DNA from: Sulfurimonas sp.
GTDB taxonomy: Bacteria > Campylobacterota > Campylobacteria > Campylobacterales > Sulfurimonadaceae
Direction of reading: 5' to 3'
NCBI RefSeq assembly: GCF_023228785.1
Contig: NZ_JALOAN010000008.1
Location: forward strand, 1 to 64,000
DNA: 64,000 nt
Shown: positions 52,636 to 60,542 of the stretch, piece after piece
Position numbering within the stretch: position 1 is the stretch's first letter
How the letters are laid out: the number at the start of each line of letters is the position of its first letter
Position numbers and translations under genes: made by a program
Notes under the pieces: generated by a model
Seen by the model: the letters and a program-made list of their open reading frames with translations, nothing else
Told to the model about the DNA's origin: nothing
Databases searched by the model: none

Positions 52636-53079
52636 ATGACTCTAAGAGAAAATATAAATCAAGATTTAAAAGATGCTATGAAAGCAAAAGATACAAAAAA
52701 AAGAGATGCACTGCGTCTTTTAATGAGTGCTTTTAAGCAGATAGAAGTTGATGAGAGAAAAGAGTTAAGTGACGAAGATATTATAAAAATCATTCAATCA
52801 CAAGTAAAAAGAAGAAACGACTCAGCCTCGCAGTATAAAGATGCAAATAGAGAAGATCTGATGCAGATAGAACTAGATGAGATAGAGTATTATACAACTT
52901 ACTTACCAGTACAATTAAGCGATGAAGAGCTAGCAAACAAGCTTAAAGATATCATCACTAAAATAGGTGCATCAACTATAAAAGATATGGGAAAAGTTAT
53001 GGGAGTAGCCTCAAAAGAATTAAGTGGCACAGCTGATGGAAAAAGAATAAATGAGTGCGTAAAGAGTCTCTTAGGCTAG
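52636..53079 (+). CDS. GatB/YqeY-domain protein
   Basis: The 147-residue soluble helical protein matches the YqeY family: LREQINxDLKxAM-like start (LRENINQDLKDAMKAKDTKK), DIIKIIQSQVKRRNDSASQY, YLPVQLSDEEL and the ending DMGKVMGVASKELSGTADGKRINECVKSLL, which resembles the tail of GatB that contacts tRNA. The cellular role is not established. It is monocistronic, with its own TATAAT promoter and a hairpin terminator. Confidence 0.9.
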   Translation: MTLRENINQDLKDAMKAKDTKKRDALRLLMSAFKQIEVDERKELSDEDIIKIIQSQVKRRNDSASQYKDANREDLMQIELDEIEYYTTYLPVQLSDEELANKLKDIITKIGASTIKDMGKVMGVASKELSGTADGKRINECVKSLLG

Positions 53080-53103
53080 TCTTCTAAGCCTCGGCAAACC
53101 TTC

Positions 53104-53125
53104 TTACACCTCTCATGAGGTGTAA
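53104..53125. terminator. Bidirectional terminator between yqeY and trpC
   Basis: TTACACCTC pairs perfectly with GAGGTGTAA over a TCAT loop. It lies between convergent yqeY and trpC. A similar hairpin (TTCCACCTC-TCCT-GAGGTGGAA) occurs at 63854. Confidence 0.75.
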
Positions 53126-53141
53126 CTAATTATTATACTTT

Positions 53142-53927
53142 TTAACCAAACTTAAGCTTCCTTAGAGCAGCTTCTTCATCATCTTCACGCATTAAAGACT
53201 CGCCTACAAGAAAAGCATCTACTCCTGCTTTACTTAGATCTTCTAATTGACCGTGTTCATATATTCCGCTCTCTGCTACGATGATTTTACCATTTGGAAT
53301 CATCGGTATAAGTTCGTAAGATAGATTCATATTCATCTCAAAAGTTTGTAGATTTCTATGATTGATCCCGATAATATCACTTCCTGCATAGATAGCTTTC
53401 ACCAAGTCAGTTTTATCATGAACCTCTACTAAAGCTTCCATACCTAGGTGTCTTGTATATGCTAAAAGCTCTTTTAGTTCGCCCTTACTAAGAGCTGCAG
53501 CGATAAGCAAGATAAAGTCAGCTCCATGAACCATAGCTTCTAAAATTTGGTACTTAGAAACTATAAAATCTTTTCTTAAAAGTGGGATACCAACATATCT
53601 TCTAATACCGCCTAAATAATCAAGTGAGCCTTGAAAAAAGTGAGGTTCAGTAAGCACAGAAATAGCACTAGCCCCGCCTCTCTCATACGCTTGAGCAATG
53701 GCTAGTGGATCAAAATTTTCTCGTATAACACCCTTAGATGGAGAGGCTTTTTTAACTTCTGAAATTATTCTATATGGATCTTCTTGCGTTGCCTTTAAAA
53801 ATGGAAACACATCTCGTGGAGCTCTTGCATTAAAGGCGAGGGAGCGACCTAACCAATCAAGAGAGAATTCTTTTTCTCTTTTTATTAAATCCTCTTTTGT
53901 TTTTTTAATAATATCATCTAAAATCAT
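53142..53927 (-). CDS. trpC: Indole-3-glycerol-phosphate synthase
   Basis: The 261-residue TIM-barrel enzyme forms the indole ring in tryptophan synthesis. Conserved segments are ISEVKKASPSKGVIRENFDP (catalytic Lys), GGASAISVLTEPHFFQGS, LLRKDFIV, LEALVEVHD, IIGINHRNLQTFE and AESGI. Its start overlaps the TPR gene stop by ATGA, so it is the last gene of the trmN6-ykgJ-TPR-trpC operon, away from trpE. Confidence 0.95.
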   Translation of the reverse strand: MILDDIIKKTKEDLIKREKEFSLDWLGRSLAFNARAPRDVFPFLKATQEDPYRIISEVKKASPSKGVIRENFDPLAIAQAYERGGASAISVLTEPHFFQGSLDYLGGIRRYVGIPLLRKDFIVSKYQILEAMVHGADFILLIAAALSKGELKELLAYTRHLGMEALVEVHDKTDLVKAIYAGSDIIGINHRNLQTFEMNMNLSYELIPMIPNGKIIVAESGIYEHGQLEDLSKAGVDAFLVGESLMREDDEEAALRKLKFG

Positions 53928-55219
53928 CTCTTCTTTTTTCCCTTTTCTTGTTTGTCTTTACATTTTTTTATAGCTTCAAAGTGTTTGACAACTTCTATAT
54001 CATCTCCACCCTCAAGTTTTACAACTTTTGAGATAATTTTATAAGCTCTTGTACAATTTCCAAGCTTGTAGTATCCCCAAGCTAAAGAGTCGAGGTAATA
54101 AGCCGAGTTTGGCTCTATTTTCAGGGCTTCTTTTACATAAGCCATTCCCTCTTTTATATCAATAGAGTGGTCTATTAAGAGATATCCTAGATAGTTTAAA
54201 TATAAGGCTTTTTTATCCACAGCTAGTGCTTCTTTTAATTTATCTACAACCGAAGAGAGCATCTTTTTGTTATTTTTATCTTTATGACCCTCATATTCAA
54301 AGATTGCACTTTGCGCTAAGTAGTTTAAATCGCCTCTCTCTTCATAAAGTTTTTTTGCTAGATCTGCTGCTTGAGAATAGTTTTTAGAGTTTATATAGAC
54401 TTGCAATAACAGATCATCATCAACTCCACTATCTTGTAAAAAGCTCATAAGTTTTACATAATCTTTCTTATATACATAGATCTGAACTATTTTTTTTGCT
54501 ATGTCATCATTTTTTTCTAGTTTATAAAATCTAAGATATATTGATAAAAGCCCATCAATATTGTTTTCATTTGAGTAAAACCCTATAAGTCTTGTACAAA
54601 TTATTTTAGAGCAACCATGCATTCTTGCATGAGTCTCTAGTTGTGCTATTGCATCTCTGTTTCTTTGTAAATTTACATATAAAATTATAGACATCTTATC
54701 AAGAATTTTTTCATTATAGTCTTTAGTGTAAGCACTCTCAAGATATTTTAATGCTGTGTCATATTTTTTTTGTTTTACATATATTTCACTAACTAAAATA
54801 TAGTCATCAACCTCTTTTGACTTCTCAACTAGTGCGAGAGAGAGCACCCTAGCCTCTTCTAGTTTTTCATCACCTATAAGAGCTATAATTTTCATTCTTA
54901 TAAGTTTAAAATCATTTATCTCCTGCCCTATTTGAGCATCTACCCTCTCTATAACTCTCTCATATTTTTGTGCATAAAGATCATTTTGAAGTGATGCATA
55001 AAGATACTCTTTTTTGTTTGATTTTTCATATAAAGTGCTAAATATACTTGAAGCTTCATCGTGTTGTTTTAGCTCTTCTGCTCTTAGAGCAAAGAGTATA
55101 AAAGCATCTTCTTCTTCAAAAACTTTCTCACTAGGGTTAACTTCTACATCTTCAAATTTCGCAAAACAACCGCTAAATAGCAGTATCAAAGATAGAGATA
55201 AAATTATTCTAATCATCAT
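53924..55219 (-). CDS. TPR-repeat lipoprotein
   Basis: The roughly 431-residue protein has a lipobox (LILLFSGC, Cys about 18) and is then helical throughout with tetratricopeptide-like pairs, for example ILFALRAEELKQHDEASSIF, YDTALKYLESAYTKDYNEKIL and NSAYYLDSLAWGYYKLGNCTRAYKII near the C-terminus. It is a periplasmic scaffold of unknown partner. The start is GTG 55222, ATG 55219 or ATG 55216; AGGA favours the ATGs. It overlaps the cysteine-cluster gene upstream and trpC downstream. Confidence 0.82.
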   Translation of the reverse strand: MMIRIILSLSLILLFSGCFAKFEDVEVNPSEKVFEEEDAFILFALRAEELKQHDEASSIFSTLYEKSNKKEYLYASLQNDLYAQKYERVIERVDAQIGQEINDFKLIRMKIIALIGDEKLEEARVLSLALVEKSKEVDDYILVSEIYVKQKKYDTALKYLESAYTKDYNEKILDKMSIILYVNLQRNRDAIAQLETHARMHGCSKIICTRLIGFYSNENNIDGLLSIYLRFYKLEKNDDIAKKIVQIYVYKKDYVKLMSFLQDSGVDDDLLLQVYINSKNYSQAADLAKKLYEERGDLNYLAQSAIFEYEGHKDKNNKKMLSSVVDKLKEALAVDKKALYLNYLGYLLIDHSIDIKEGMAYVKEALKIEPNSAYYLDSLAWGYYKLGNCTRAYKIISKVVKLEGGDDIEVVKHFEAIKKCKDKQEKGKKKR

Positions 55220-55601
55220 CACTTCCTAATATTATTCCCGGGCATTCGAGTTGAAGTTCATCCAACCTTGTCTTAAAATAGTCCCAAAATGGAAAGGTTC
55301 TACATTGAATTGGACGAGCTTCATAGACTCCGCATCCATTTGTTGTTCTGTCATAAAATATACATTCATACGAGTCATCTATTTTTCTCTCTTTTATAGA
55401 GTATTTAAAACCTTCTCTATAAAGATATTCTGCTACAAAATCTCTAGTATTTATATTTAAAAAATTGCTAATTTCTTCTATTTCACTCTTATTTACATAG
55501 ATATATCCACTCTCACCAGTACAACATCTGCCACCACAAGTAAAACAAGCAGATGAATCAAAAGTATAAGAAAATCCCTCTTTTTTCATTAAAGATGACA
55601 T
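55209..55601 (-). CDS. YkgJ-family cysteine-cluster protein
   Basis: The 130-residue protein has the CxxCxxxCC cluster FTCGGRCCTG near residues 19-27, and further cysteines in CIFYDRTTNGCGVYEARPIQCRTFPFW, together a zinc- or iron-binding site typical of the YkgJ (Fe-S oxidoreductase-like) family of unknown function. The start may be ATG 55601 or ATG 55589, which overlaps the methyltransferase stop (TAATG). It lies in a tightly overlapping operon with trmN6, a TPR protein and trpC. Confidence 0.88.
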   Translation of the reverse strand: MSSLMKKEGFSYTFDSSACFTCGGRCCTGESGYIYVNKSEIEEISNFLNINTRDFVAEYLYREGFKYSIKERKIDDSYECIFYDRTTNGCGVYEARPIQCRTFPFWDYFKTRLDELQLECPGIILGSDDD

Positions 55602-56284
55602 TTTACACTCTTTGTTGATGCTTTTTTATATATTTCTTTTACCTCTTGTGTAAACTCTTCACCATCAAAGCTTACCATTGGTTTTTGAATATTCATAAGC
55701 GATGAAGAGCCATTTCTTACGTGTATCATTACTAAAGAAGCTCCCTTATCTATTTTTGGATGAACAAAACGAACATTAACTGCTCTTAATTTAAAACGTT
55801 CCAACTCAGCACAGATAAGTCCAAATTGAGATGCATCATAACAAAAAATGAAATGAGCTCTAGGTTTTAAAAGTTGTGAGACCTTTTTAAAAAAATCTCT
55901 CAACGGTAAGTTGATATTATACCTTGCATTAAATAACATATCATTTTTACTTACAGAGATATTATCACTATAAAATGGAGGATTTGAAATAATGTAGTCA
56001 TATTTTTTCTCATCCTCAAAATCTAAAAAATCTTTTTTATGGATCTTGTAATCGATTTTGTTTACTCTTGCGTTGTTAGTTGCATACTCCACAAATGCTT
56101 CTTGCTTCTCTATGGCTTCAAGCATAACTTTTGGATTATCTCTTGCAACTAAAAGCCCTACAATACCGCAGCCCGCACCCACATCTAATACTCTACCTTT
56201 TGGATTAAAGGAGCTGATAAAGTCATATAAAAATATAGAATCACTATTGTAGCAGTAGCCAACTTCAGGTTGGTAAAGTAACAT
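55589..56284 (-). CDS. tRNA1(Val) adenine-37 N6-methyltransferase-like protein
   Basis: The 231-residue SAM-dependent methyltransferase has motif I VLDVGAGCGIVGLLVA (about residues 33-48), an acidic motif II (MLEAIEKQ) and the N6-adenine motif IISNPPFYSDN (about 94-104). This pattern matches TrmN6/YfiC, which modifies tRNA1(Val); other NPPF RNA or protein methylases cannot be excluded. It is the first gene of a four-gene overlapping operon and is divergent from kdsB across a very short intergenic region. Confidence 0.8.
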   Translation of the reverse strand: MLLYQPEVGYCYNSDSIFLYDFISSFNPKGRVLDVGAGCGIVGLLVARDNPKVMLEAIEKQEAFVEYATNNARVNKIDYKIHKKDFLDFEDEKKYDYIISNPPFYSDNISVSKNDMLFNARYNINLPLRDFFKKVSQLLKPRAHFIFCYDASQFGLICAELERFKLRAVNVRFVHPKIDKGASLVMIHVRNGSSSLMNIQKPMVSFDGEEFTQEVKEIYKKASTKSVKCHL

Positions 56285-56301
56285 CTACACCCTTTTTTTA
56301 G

Positions 56302-56307
56302 TATAAT
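56302..56307 (+). promoter_or_regulatory. -10 box (TATAAT) for kdsB
   Basis: TATAAT after a TTTTTTTAG tract; transcription would start near 56314, about 46 bases before ATG 56360. Confidence 0.45.
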
Positions 56308-56359
56308 TGTGAAATTATACCCAATAAGCGAAATAGTTCTTCGCACAAGGAAAAAAACA

Positions 56360-57076
56360 ATGATTATAATACCTGCACGATTGGCATCTACTAGATTTCC
56401 ACAAAAAGTTCTAGCTGATATTGGCGGTTTGCCTATGGTTGTTAGGACTGCAAAGAGAGTTGAGCATCTAGATCGAGTTGTTGTCGCTGCAGATGATGAG
56501 TTAATAGTAAAAGTTTGCAAAGAGCATAACATTGAAGCAAAGCTTACTTCTACAACGCACAAAAGCGGAACAGACCGTATCAATGAGTGTGCAAATATTT
56601 TAAACCTTAATGATGATGAGATTATCATAAATGTTCAAGCTGATGAGCCTTTTATTGAGCCAGAAGTTGTAGCGTCATTGATATCAAAACTCAAAGAGTT
56701 ACAGAAAAATGATGAAAATTTTATCATGGGGAGTTGCTTTAATGCGATTAACGCGGAATCTGCAAAAGATCCAAACTTAGTAAAAGTAGTCCTTGACGAT
56801 GCAAACAACGCTATTTACTTCTCAAGATCTCTTATCCCCTATAACCGAAGTGGTAGAGCTACATATTTTGGACACATAGGGATCTACGGATTTAGCAAAA
56901 AAAGTTTAAAAGAGTTTTGTAACTTAAGCGATGCCCCTATAGAAGATATAGAAGGATTAGAACAACTTCGTGCAATCTACCATCAAAAGAAGATAACAAT
57001 GTTAAAAGTTTCAAGTACAGGATTTGGGATAGATACTCCAGAAGACTTAGCAAGAGCTATAGAGATATTTCTCTAG
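56360..57076 (+). CDS. kdsB: CMP-KDO synthetase
   Basis: KdsB activates KDO with CTP for lipopolysaccharide inner core synthesis. The 238-residue protein starts with MIIIPARLASTRFPQKVLADIGG, the nucleotide-binding loop, and has VVAADD, SGTDRINEC, IINVQADEPFI and HIGIYGFSKKSL. ATG 56360 is preferred to 56309: the shorter start begins at the conserved N-terminus and has AAGG 9 bases upstream. Confidence 0.96.
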   Translation: MIIIPARLASTRFPQKVLADIGGLPMVVRTAKRVEHLDRVVVAADDELIVKVCKEHNIEAKLTSTTHKSGTDRINECANILNLNDDEIIINVQADEPFIEPEVVASLISKLKELQKNDENFIMGSCFNAINAESAKDPNLVKVVLDDANNAIYFSRSLIPYNRSGRATYFGHIGIYGFSKKSLKEFCNLSDAPIEDIEGLEQLRAIYHQKKITMLKVSSTGFGIDTPEDLARAIEIFL

Positions 57077-57089
57077 GCTTTTTTGATAG

Positions 57090-57262
57090 TTGAGTGCTCT
57101 GAAGAATTAGCAAACTAGATCCTGAATCAAGTTCAGGATGACGGTTTTTCATTCAGGATGACAGTTTTTCATTCAAGATGGCAGTTTTCATTCAGGATGA
57201 CACCACTCCGTCATTCCGTGCTTGACACGGAATCTAGTTTATAGATTAATCAGAAGGTTCGG
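57090..57262. repeat. Dispersed TIR element, copy 3 (173 bp, tandemly expanded)
   Basis: The left end TTGAGTGCTCTGAAG and right end TCAGAAGGTTCGG are related to those of copies at 8828 and 31242. Both internal hairpins are intact: ATCCTGAA/TTCAGGAT, and ATTCCGTG/CACGGAAT near 57212-57232. Between them the unit TTCAGGATGACAGTTTTTCA occurs in near-identical repeats at 57132-57151, 57152-57171 and 57172-57190, with a fourth partial copy from 57191. The element fills most of the gap between kdsB and rpsO. Confidence 0.88.
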
Positions 57263-57310
57263 TCATCTTGTTGTTTGATTGCTTTGTGTGAGTGAGTTTA
57301 AAAGTTTAAA

Positions 57311-57328
57311 CCTCTTAAAAAAGAGGTC
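57311..57328 (-). terminator. Terminator after rpsO
   Basis: ACCTCTT and AAGAGGT pair over an AAAA loop (TTTT on the transcribed minus strand). T-rich sequence (TTAAACTTTTAAA) follows on the minus strand, 15 bases after the rpsO stop. Confidence 0.65.
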
Positions 57329-57342
57329 TAAAAGGAGTTTGA

Positions 57343-57618
57343 TTAGATATTGTCTCTAATACCTAGATCTTCTACTAGTTTCATATAAGCATCTTTATTT
57401 TTCTTTTTAAAATACTTCATTAAACGACGACGTTGACCAACTAATTTTAGTAGTCCTAATCTTGATGCATGATCTTTTTTAAACGATTTTAAGTGCTCTG
57501 TTAGTTCACTAATTCTTGCTGTTAAAAGTGCGATTTGAACTTCACTTGAACCTGTGTCACTCTCTGAGCGACCGAATTTTGTTACAATTTCTTGTTTTTT
57601 AGCCGAATCTAAAGCCAT
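57343..57618 (-). CDS. rpsO: 30S ribosomal protein S15
   Basis: The 91-residue protein begins MALDSAKKQEIVTKFGRSES and carries the rRNA-binding helices with DTGSSEVQIALLTARI and DHASRLGLLKLVGQRRRLMKYF. ATG 57618 is chosen over the upstream frame start at 57651 because AGGAGG lies just before it and family length fits. Nearby Rrf2 and flhA genes match remembered Campylobacter order. Confidence 0.97.
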   Translation of the reverse strand: MALDSAKKQEIVTKFGRSESDTGSSEVQIALLTARISELTEHLKSFKKDHASRLGLLKLVGQRRRLMKYFKKKNKDAYMKLVEDLGIRDNI

Positions 57619-57694
57619 AATAGCCTCCTGATGGGTATAATAATCTAACATCTACACTAAAATAGTGCAAAGTTGAAGCGAAATTATATCTTAC

Positions 57695-60034
57695 CTACAT
57701 TAAAGTAGGTTTAGGTTGACCAAATTCATAACCTTGAGAACTCTTAATACCCAACTCTTTTACCTTTTTAAAGACCTCATTATTTTCAACATACTCAGCT
57801 ATAACTTCTATCTGCATTCTATTTGCAAAGTCAACTATAACTTTTGTAATAATTTCAGAGTTTTTATTATGTACTATCTCTTTTATAATAGAACCATCTA
57901 TCTTAATAAAGTCAGCTTCAAGGCGCATAAGATATTCAAAGTTGGAATAACCTGTTCCAAAATCATCAATAGCTATCCTACAACCAAATAGCTTTACTTT
58001 TTTTATAAATTTTTGTATCTCATAAAAATTCTCTATACTCTCAGACTCAACTATTTCAAAAATAACTCTACTAGAGATATTATAAATAGCCAACATTTCT
58101 AAAATGTACTCACTTATCTCTTTATCTAAAATATCATCTATACTCAAGTTTATAGAAAAGTCAAAATCATTCTCTCTAAACATTTCAAAACTCTTTTGGA
58201 CAACAATTTTTGTTAATTGTTTATATAACTTAGCTTTTTTTGCTATGTCTAAGAAAAAGTATGGAGTGATTACATTTCCATGTTCATCTATAAGTCTAAT
58301 GAGTGATTCATATTTGTTTATCTTTAAAGTGTTGTTATCTACAATAGGCTGATAATAGAGAGCTATTCTATCATTTTTTATGGCATCTTTTATTCTCTTA
58401 GTCCAAAGCATATTGTTCTCATACTCATCATCTAAACTCATGCTTTTATCATAAACAATGAGATCTTTTGCTTCTCTTCTTGCGATCTTTAACGCCATAT
58501 CTGCTGTAACATGAAGATTCTCTTTTTCTTCAAAAGATATACTCAGAGTTGCACTAAGTTCTATTGTCTCCCCTTGAACTTGATATGTGTGAGAATTTAT
58601 AAACTTAACAATAGTTTGAGCTTTTTGCACAACTGAGTGAGCTTGCATACCACTAGCTAAAATTGCAAATTCATCTCCACTAACTCTGTAAACTTTTAAG
58701 TTATCTTTTGCTTCACACAATTCTTTTAGTTTTTTGGCAAACTCTACTAAGACATTATCACCAAGTTCATGTCCATAAAAGTCATTTATCTGAGAAAAAC
58801 TATCTATGTTTACTAAGATTAAAGATAGGTTTTTAGCATTTGCACTCTCTTGTTTTAGTGCATTTCTATTTCCTAGTTTTGTAAGCGAATCCGTGTTTGC
58901 CAAGAGTTCAAGTTTATTTTTTTGCTCTATTAACTCTGTTACATCATGTCTAATTGAGATGTACTCTTTAATTTCTCCACTTGCATCTGTAATTGGTGCT
59001 ATTGTTGCATCAACCCAGTAAAAAGAGCCATCTTTTTTTACATTTCTAAGTCTACCGTGCCATGTTCCTTTTTTGATCGTAGCTCTCCACAATCTTTGAT
59101 GCACAGCATTTGAGAGAGTTCTACCTCTTAAAATATTATGATTTTGACCTATGATTTCATCGGAGGTATATCCACTTATTTCACAAAAATTTTCATTTAG
59201 ATAGCTAATATTTCCATTTAAATCAGTTTTTGAGACTATTAAGTTGCTATCTATTGCATCTTTATAGCTCTCCAAAAATGAGAGTGAGTTTTTAAGCTCT
59301 TTAGTTCTATCTACTAGCTCTTCTTCTAGCTCTCTTTGTAAGCTTGAGAAGTATCTTATAAAATAATAAGCTATAACAGAGATCACAATTACTAGCACTA
59401 AGTCATAAAGAAGTGAGCCAAAAAACTGTTTATTTATAATCTGCTCTACATGTTTTATGGGTACTTTTATACTTAAAACTCCTCGTATCTCACCAAGTTT
59501 ATAGTCATATGCATTATCATATACATCTGAAATAAACTTAGGAGCTTTTGATTTTTCCCCATGACAACTTAGGCATTTTTTCTCAATTTTTAAAGGTGTT
59601 GCATATTGGTAAAACTCATCTTCTCTCTCAAAATACTCTTCTTCATTGGAGTTCTTTTTAAAATATTCTATGGCTTTTAGTTCGTATGGATCAGCTTGGT
59701 TTTTGGAGTTTCTTGCTCTATCACTAACAGTTTTCATCTCAATATGGAGTTTATTTTTTTTTGAAAAGTTCTCTGAAATCTCAACTGCTGAATATGCAGG
59801 TAATCCTGCAAGTGTTTTTTCATTTAAATGGATAACATCTCTTAGGTATAAGTCTTGGTAGTAGTCTCTATGAGTTAGATATAGTGAATCAATAAGCTTT
59901 GCCTGTTGGGAGATAAACTCTTCAACACTAGCTTTGTTTTCAAAATAGTTTACAGTCACTCTAGCAAGTGCTATAATTAAAAACATAATAGGAATGATTA
60001 TTATTAATTTTTTTGATATTATTTTAAATGACAT
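57695..60034 (-). CDS. Haem-type sensor with PAS, GGDEF and EAL domains
   Basis: The 779-residue membrane protein has TM1 (about 10-28), a periplasmic Tll0287/DUF3365-like domain (about 30-200) with a c-type haem motif CLSCH (C154, C157, H158), TM2 (about 208-226), a PAS domain (about 255-370), a GGDEF domain with altered motif SGDEF and no I-site, and a complete EAL domain (ESLIRL, SINLS, DDFGTGYSN, DFIKIDGS, VIAEYVE). It probably degrades c-di-GMP in response to redox state, a gas or a ligand at the haem. It is monocistronic. Confidence 0.88.
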   Translation of the reverse strand: MSFKIISKKLIIIIPIMFLIIALARVTVNYFENKASVEEFISQQAKLIDSLYLTHRDYYQDLYLRDVIHLNEKTLAGLPAYSAVEISENFSKKNKLHIEMKTVSDRARNSKNQADPYELKAIEYFKKNSNEEEYFEREDEFYQYATPLKIEKKCLSCHGEKSKAPKFISDVYDNAYDYKLGEIRGVLSIKVPIKHVEQIINKQFFGSLLYDLVLVIVISVIAYYFIRYFSSLQRELEEELVDRTKELKNSLSFLESYKDAIDSNLIVSKTDLNGNISYLNENFCEISGYTSDEIIGQNHNILRGRTLSNAVHQRLWRATIKKGTWHGRLRNVKKDGSFYWVDATIAPITDASGEIKEYISIRHDVTELIEQKNKLELLANTDSLTKLGNRNALKQESANAKNLSLILVNIDSFSQINDFYGHELGDNVLVEFAKKLKELCEAKDNLKVYRVSGDEFAILASGMQAHSVVQKAQTIVKFINSHTYQVQGETIELSATLSISFEEKENLHVTADMALKIARREAKDLIVYDKSMSLDDEYENNMLWTKRIKDAIKNDRIALYYQPIVDNNTLKINKYESLIRLIDEHGNVITPYFFLDIAKKAKLYKQLTKIVVQKSFEMFRENDFDFSINLSIDDILDKEISEYILEMLAIYNISSRVIFEIVESESIENFYEIQKFIKKVKLFGCRIAIDDFGTGYSNFEYLMRLEADFIKIDGSIIKEIVHNKNSEIITKVIVDFANRMQIEVIAEYVENNEVFKKVKELGIKSSQGYEFGQPKPTLM

Positions 60035-60093
60035 GGGGACATTATACTGACTTTTAAATTTATCAAACTTAAATTATATTCAATTTTTTTGGA

Positions 60094-60099
60094 TATAAT
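60094..60099 (+). promoter_or_regulatory. -10 box (TATAAT) for the Rrf2-flhA operon
   Basis: TATAAT follows TTTTTTTGGA and lies about 38 bases before ATG 60137. No sigma-54 or sigma-28 promoter is seen here, so flhA is likely expressed by the housekeeping sigma factor. Confidence 0.55.
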
Positions 60100-60136
60100 C
60101 TCTTTCAATATTATCTCAATTCATAAAGCAAATTAA

Positions 60137-60538
60137 ATGTTAATAACTCGTGCAAGCGAATACGCAATACTATCTCTACTCGTTTTATCAAAAGCCTCCT
60201 CTCCTGTGGATAGTGAAACTCTCTCCAAACAATTATCGATCCCTAAAAGTTTTTTAGCAAAAATCCTACAAGCTCTAGCTAAAAAGGGTATTTTAAGGTC
60301 TTACAAAGGCGTAAATGGCGGATTTATGCTAAACAGAGAGGCTAAGGACATAAATATGCTAGAGATAATGAGTGCAGTAGAGGGAAAAGCCCCAACTGTT
60401 TTTGATTGTTCACCATCTGTAAAAGATTGTCCAAGTGATAAGGCTCAACTCTGTTCTATTTGGCCTTTTTTAAACAAATTACAAGGCAAGATTGACACAT
60501 TTTTAGCTGACTTATCTCTTGATGACATTTTAGAGTAG
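60137..60538 (+). CDS. Rrf2-family transcriptional regulator
   Basis: The 133-residue protein has an N-terminal winged helix (ASEYAILSLLVLSKASSPV ... LSIPKSFLAKILQALAKKGILRSYKGVNGGF). It has three cysteines in the C-terminal half (FDCSPSVKDCPSDKAQLCSIW), spaced as in Fe-S-binding IscR/NsrR/RsrR relatives, so iron-sulfur or redox sensing is plausible. It lies 4 bases before flhA, an association also found in Campylobacter. Confidence 0.9.
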   Translation: MLITRASEYAILSLLVLSKASSPVDSETLSKQLSIPKSFLAKILQALAKKGILRSYKGVNGGFMLNREAKDINMLEIMSAVEGKAPTVFDCSPSVKDCPSDKAQLCSIWPFLNKLQGKIDTFLADLSLDDILE

Positions 60539-60542
60539 TATT

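Noticed and set aside
57132..57210. Possible CRISPR-like array
   Set aside because: The units are directly adjacent with no unique spacers and belong to the dispersed repeat element.
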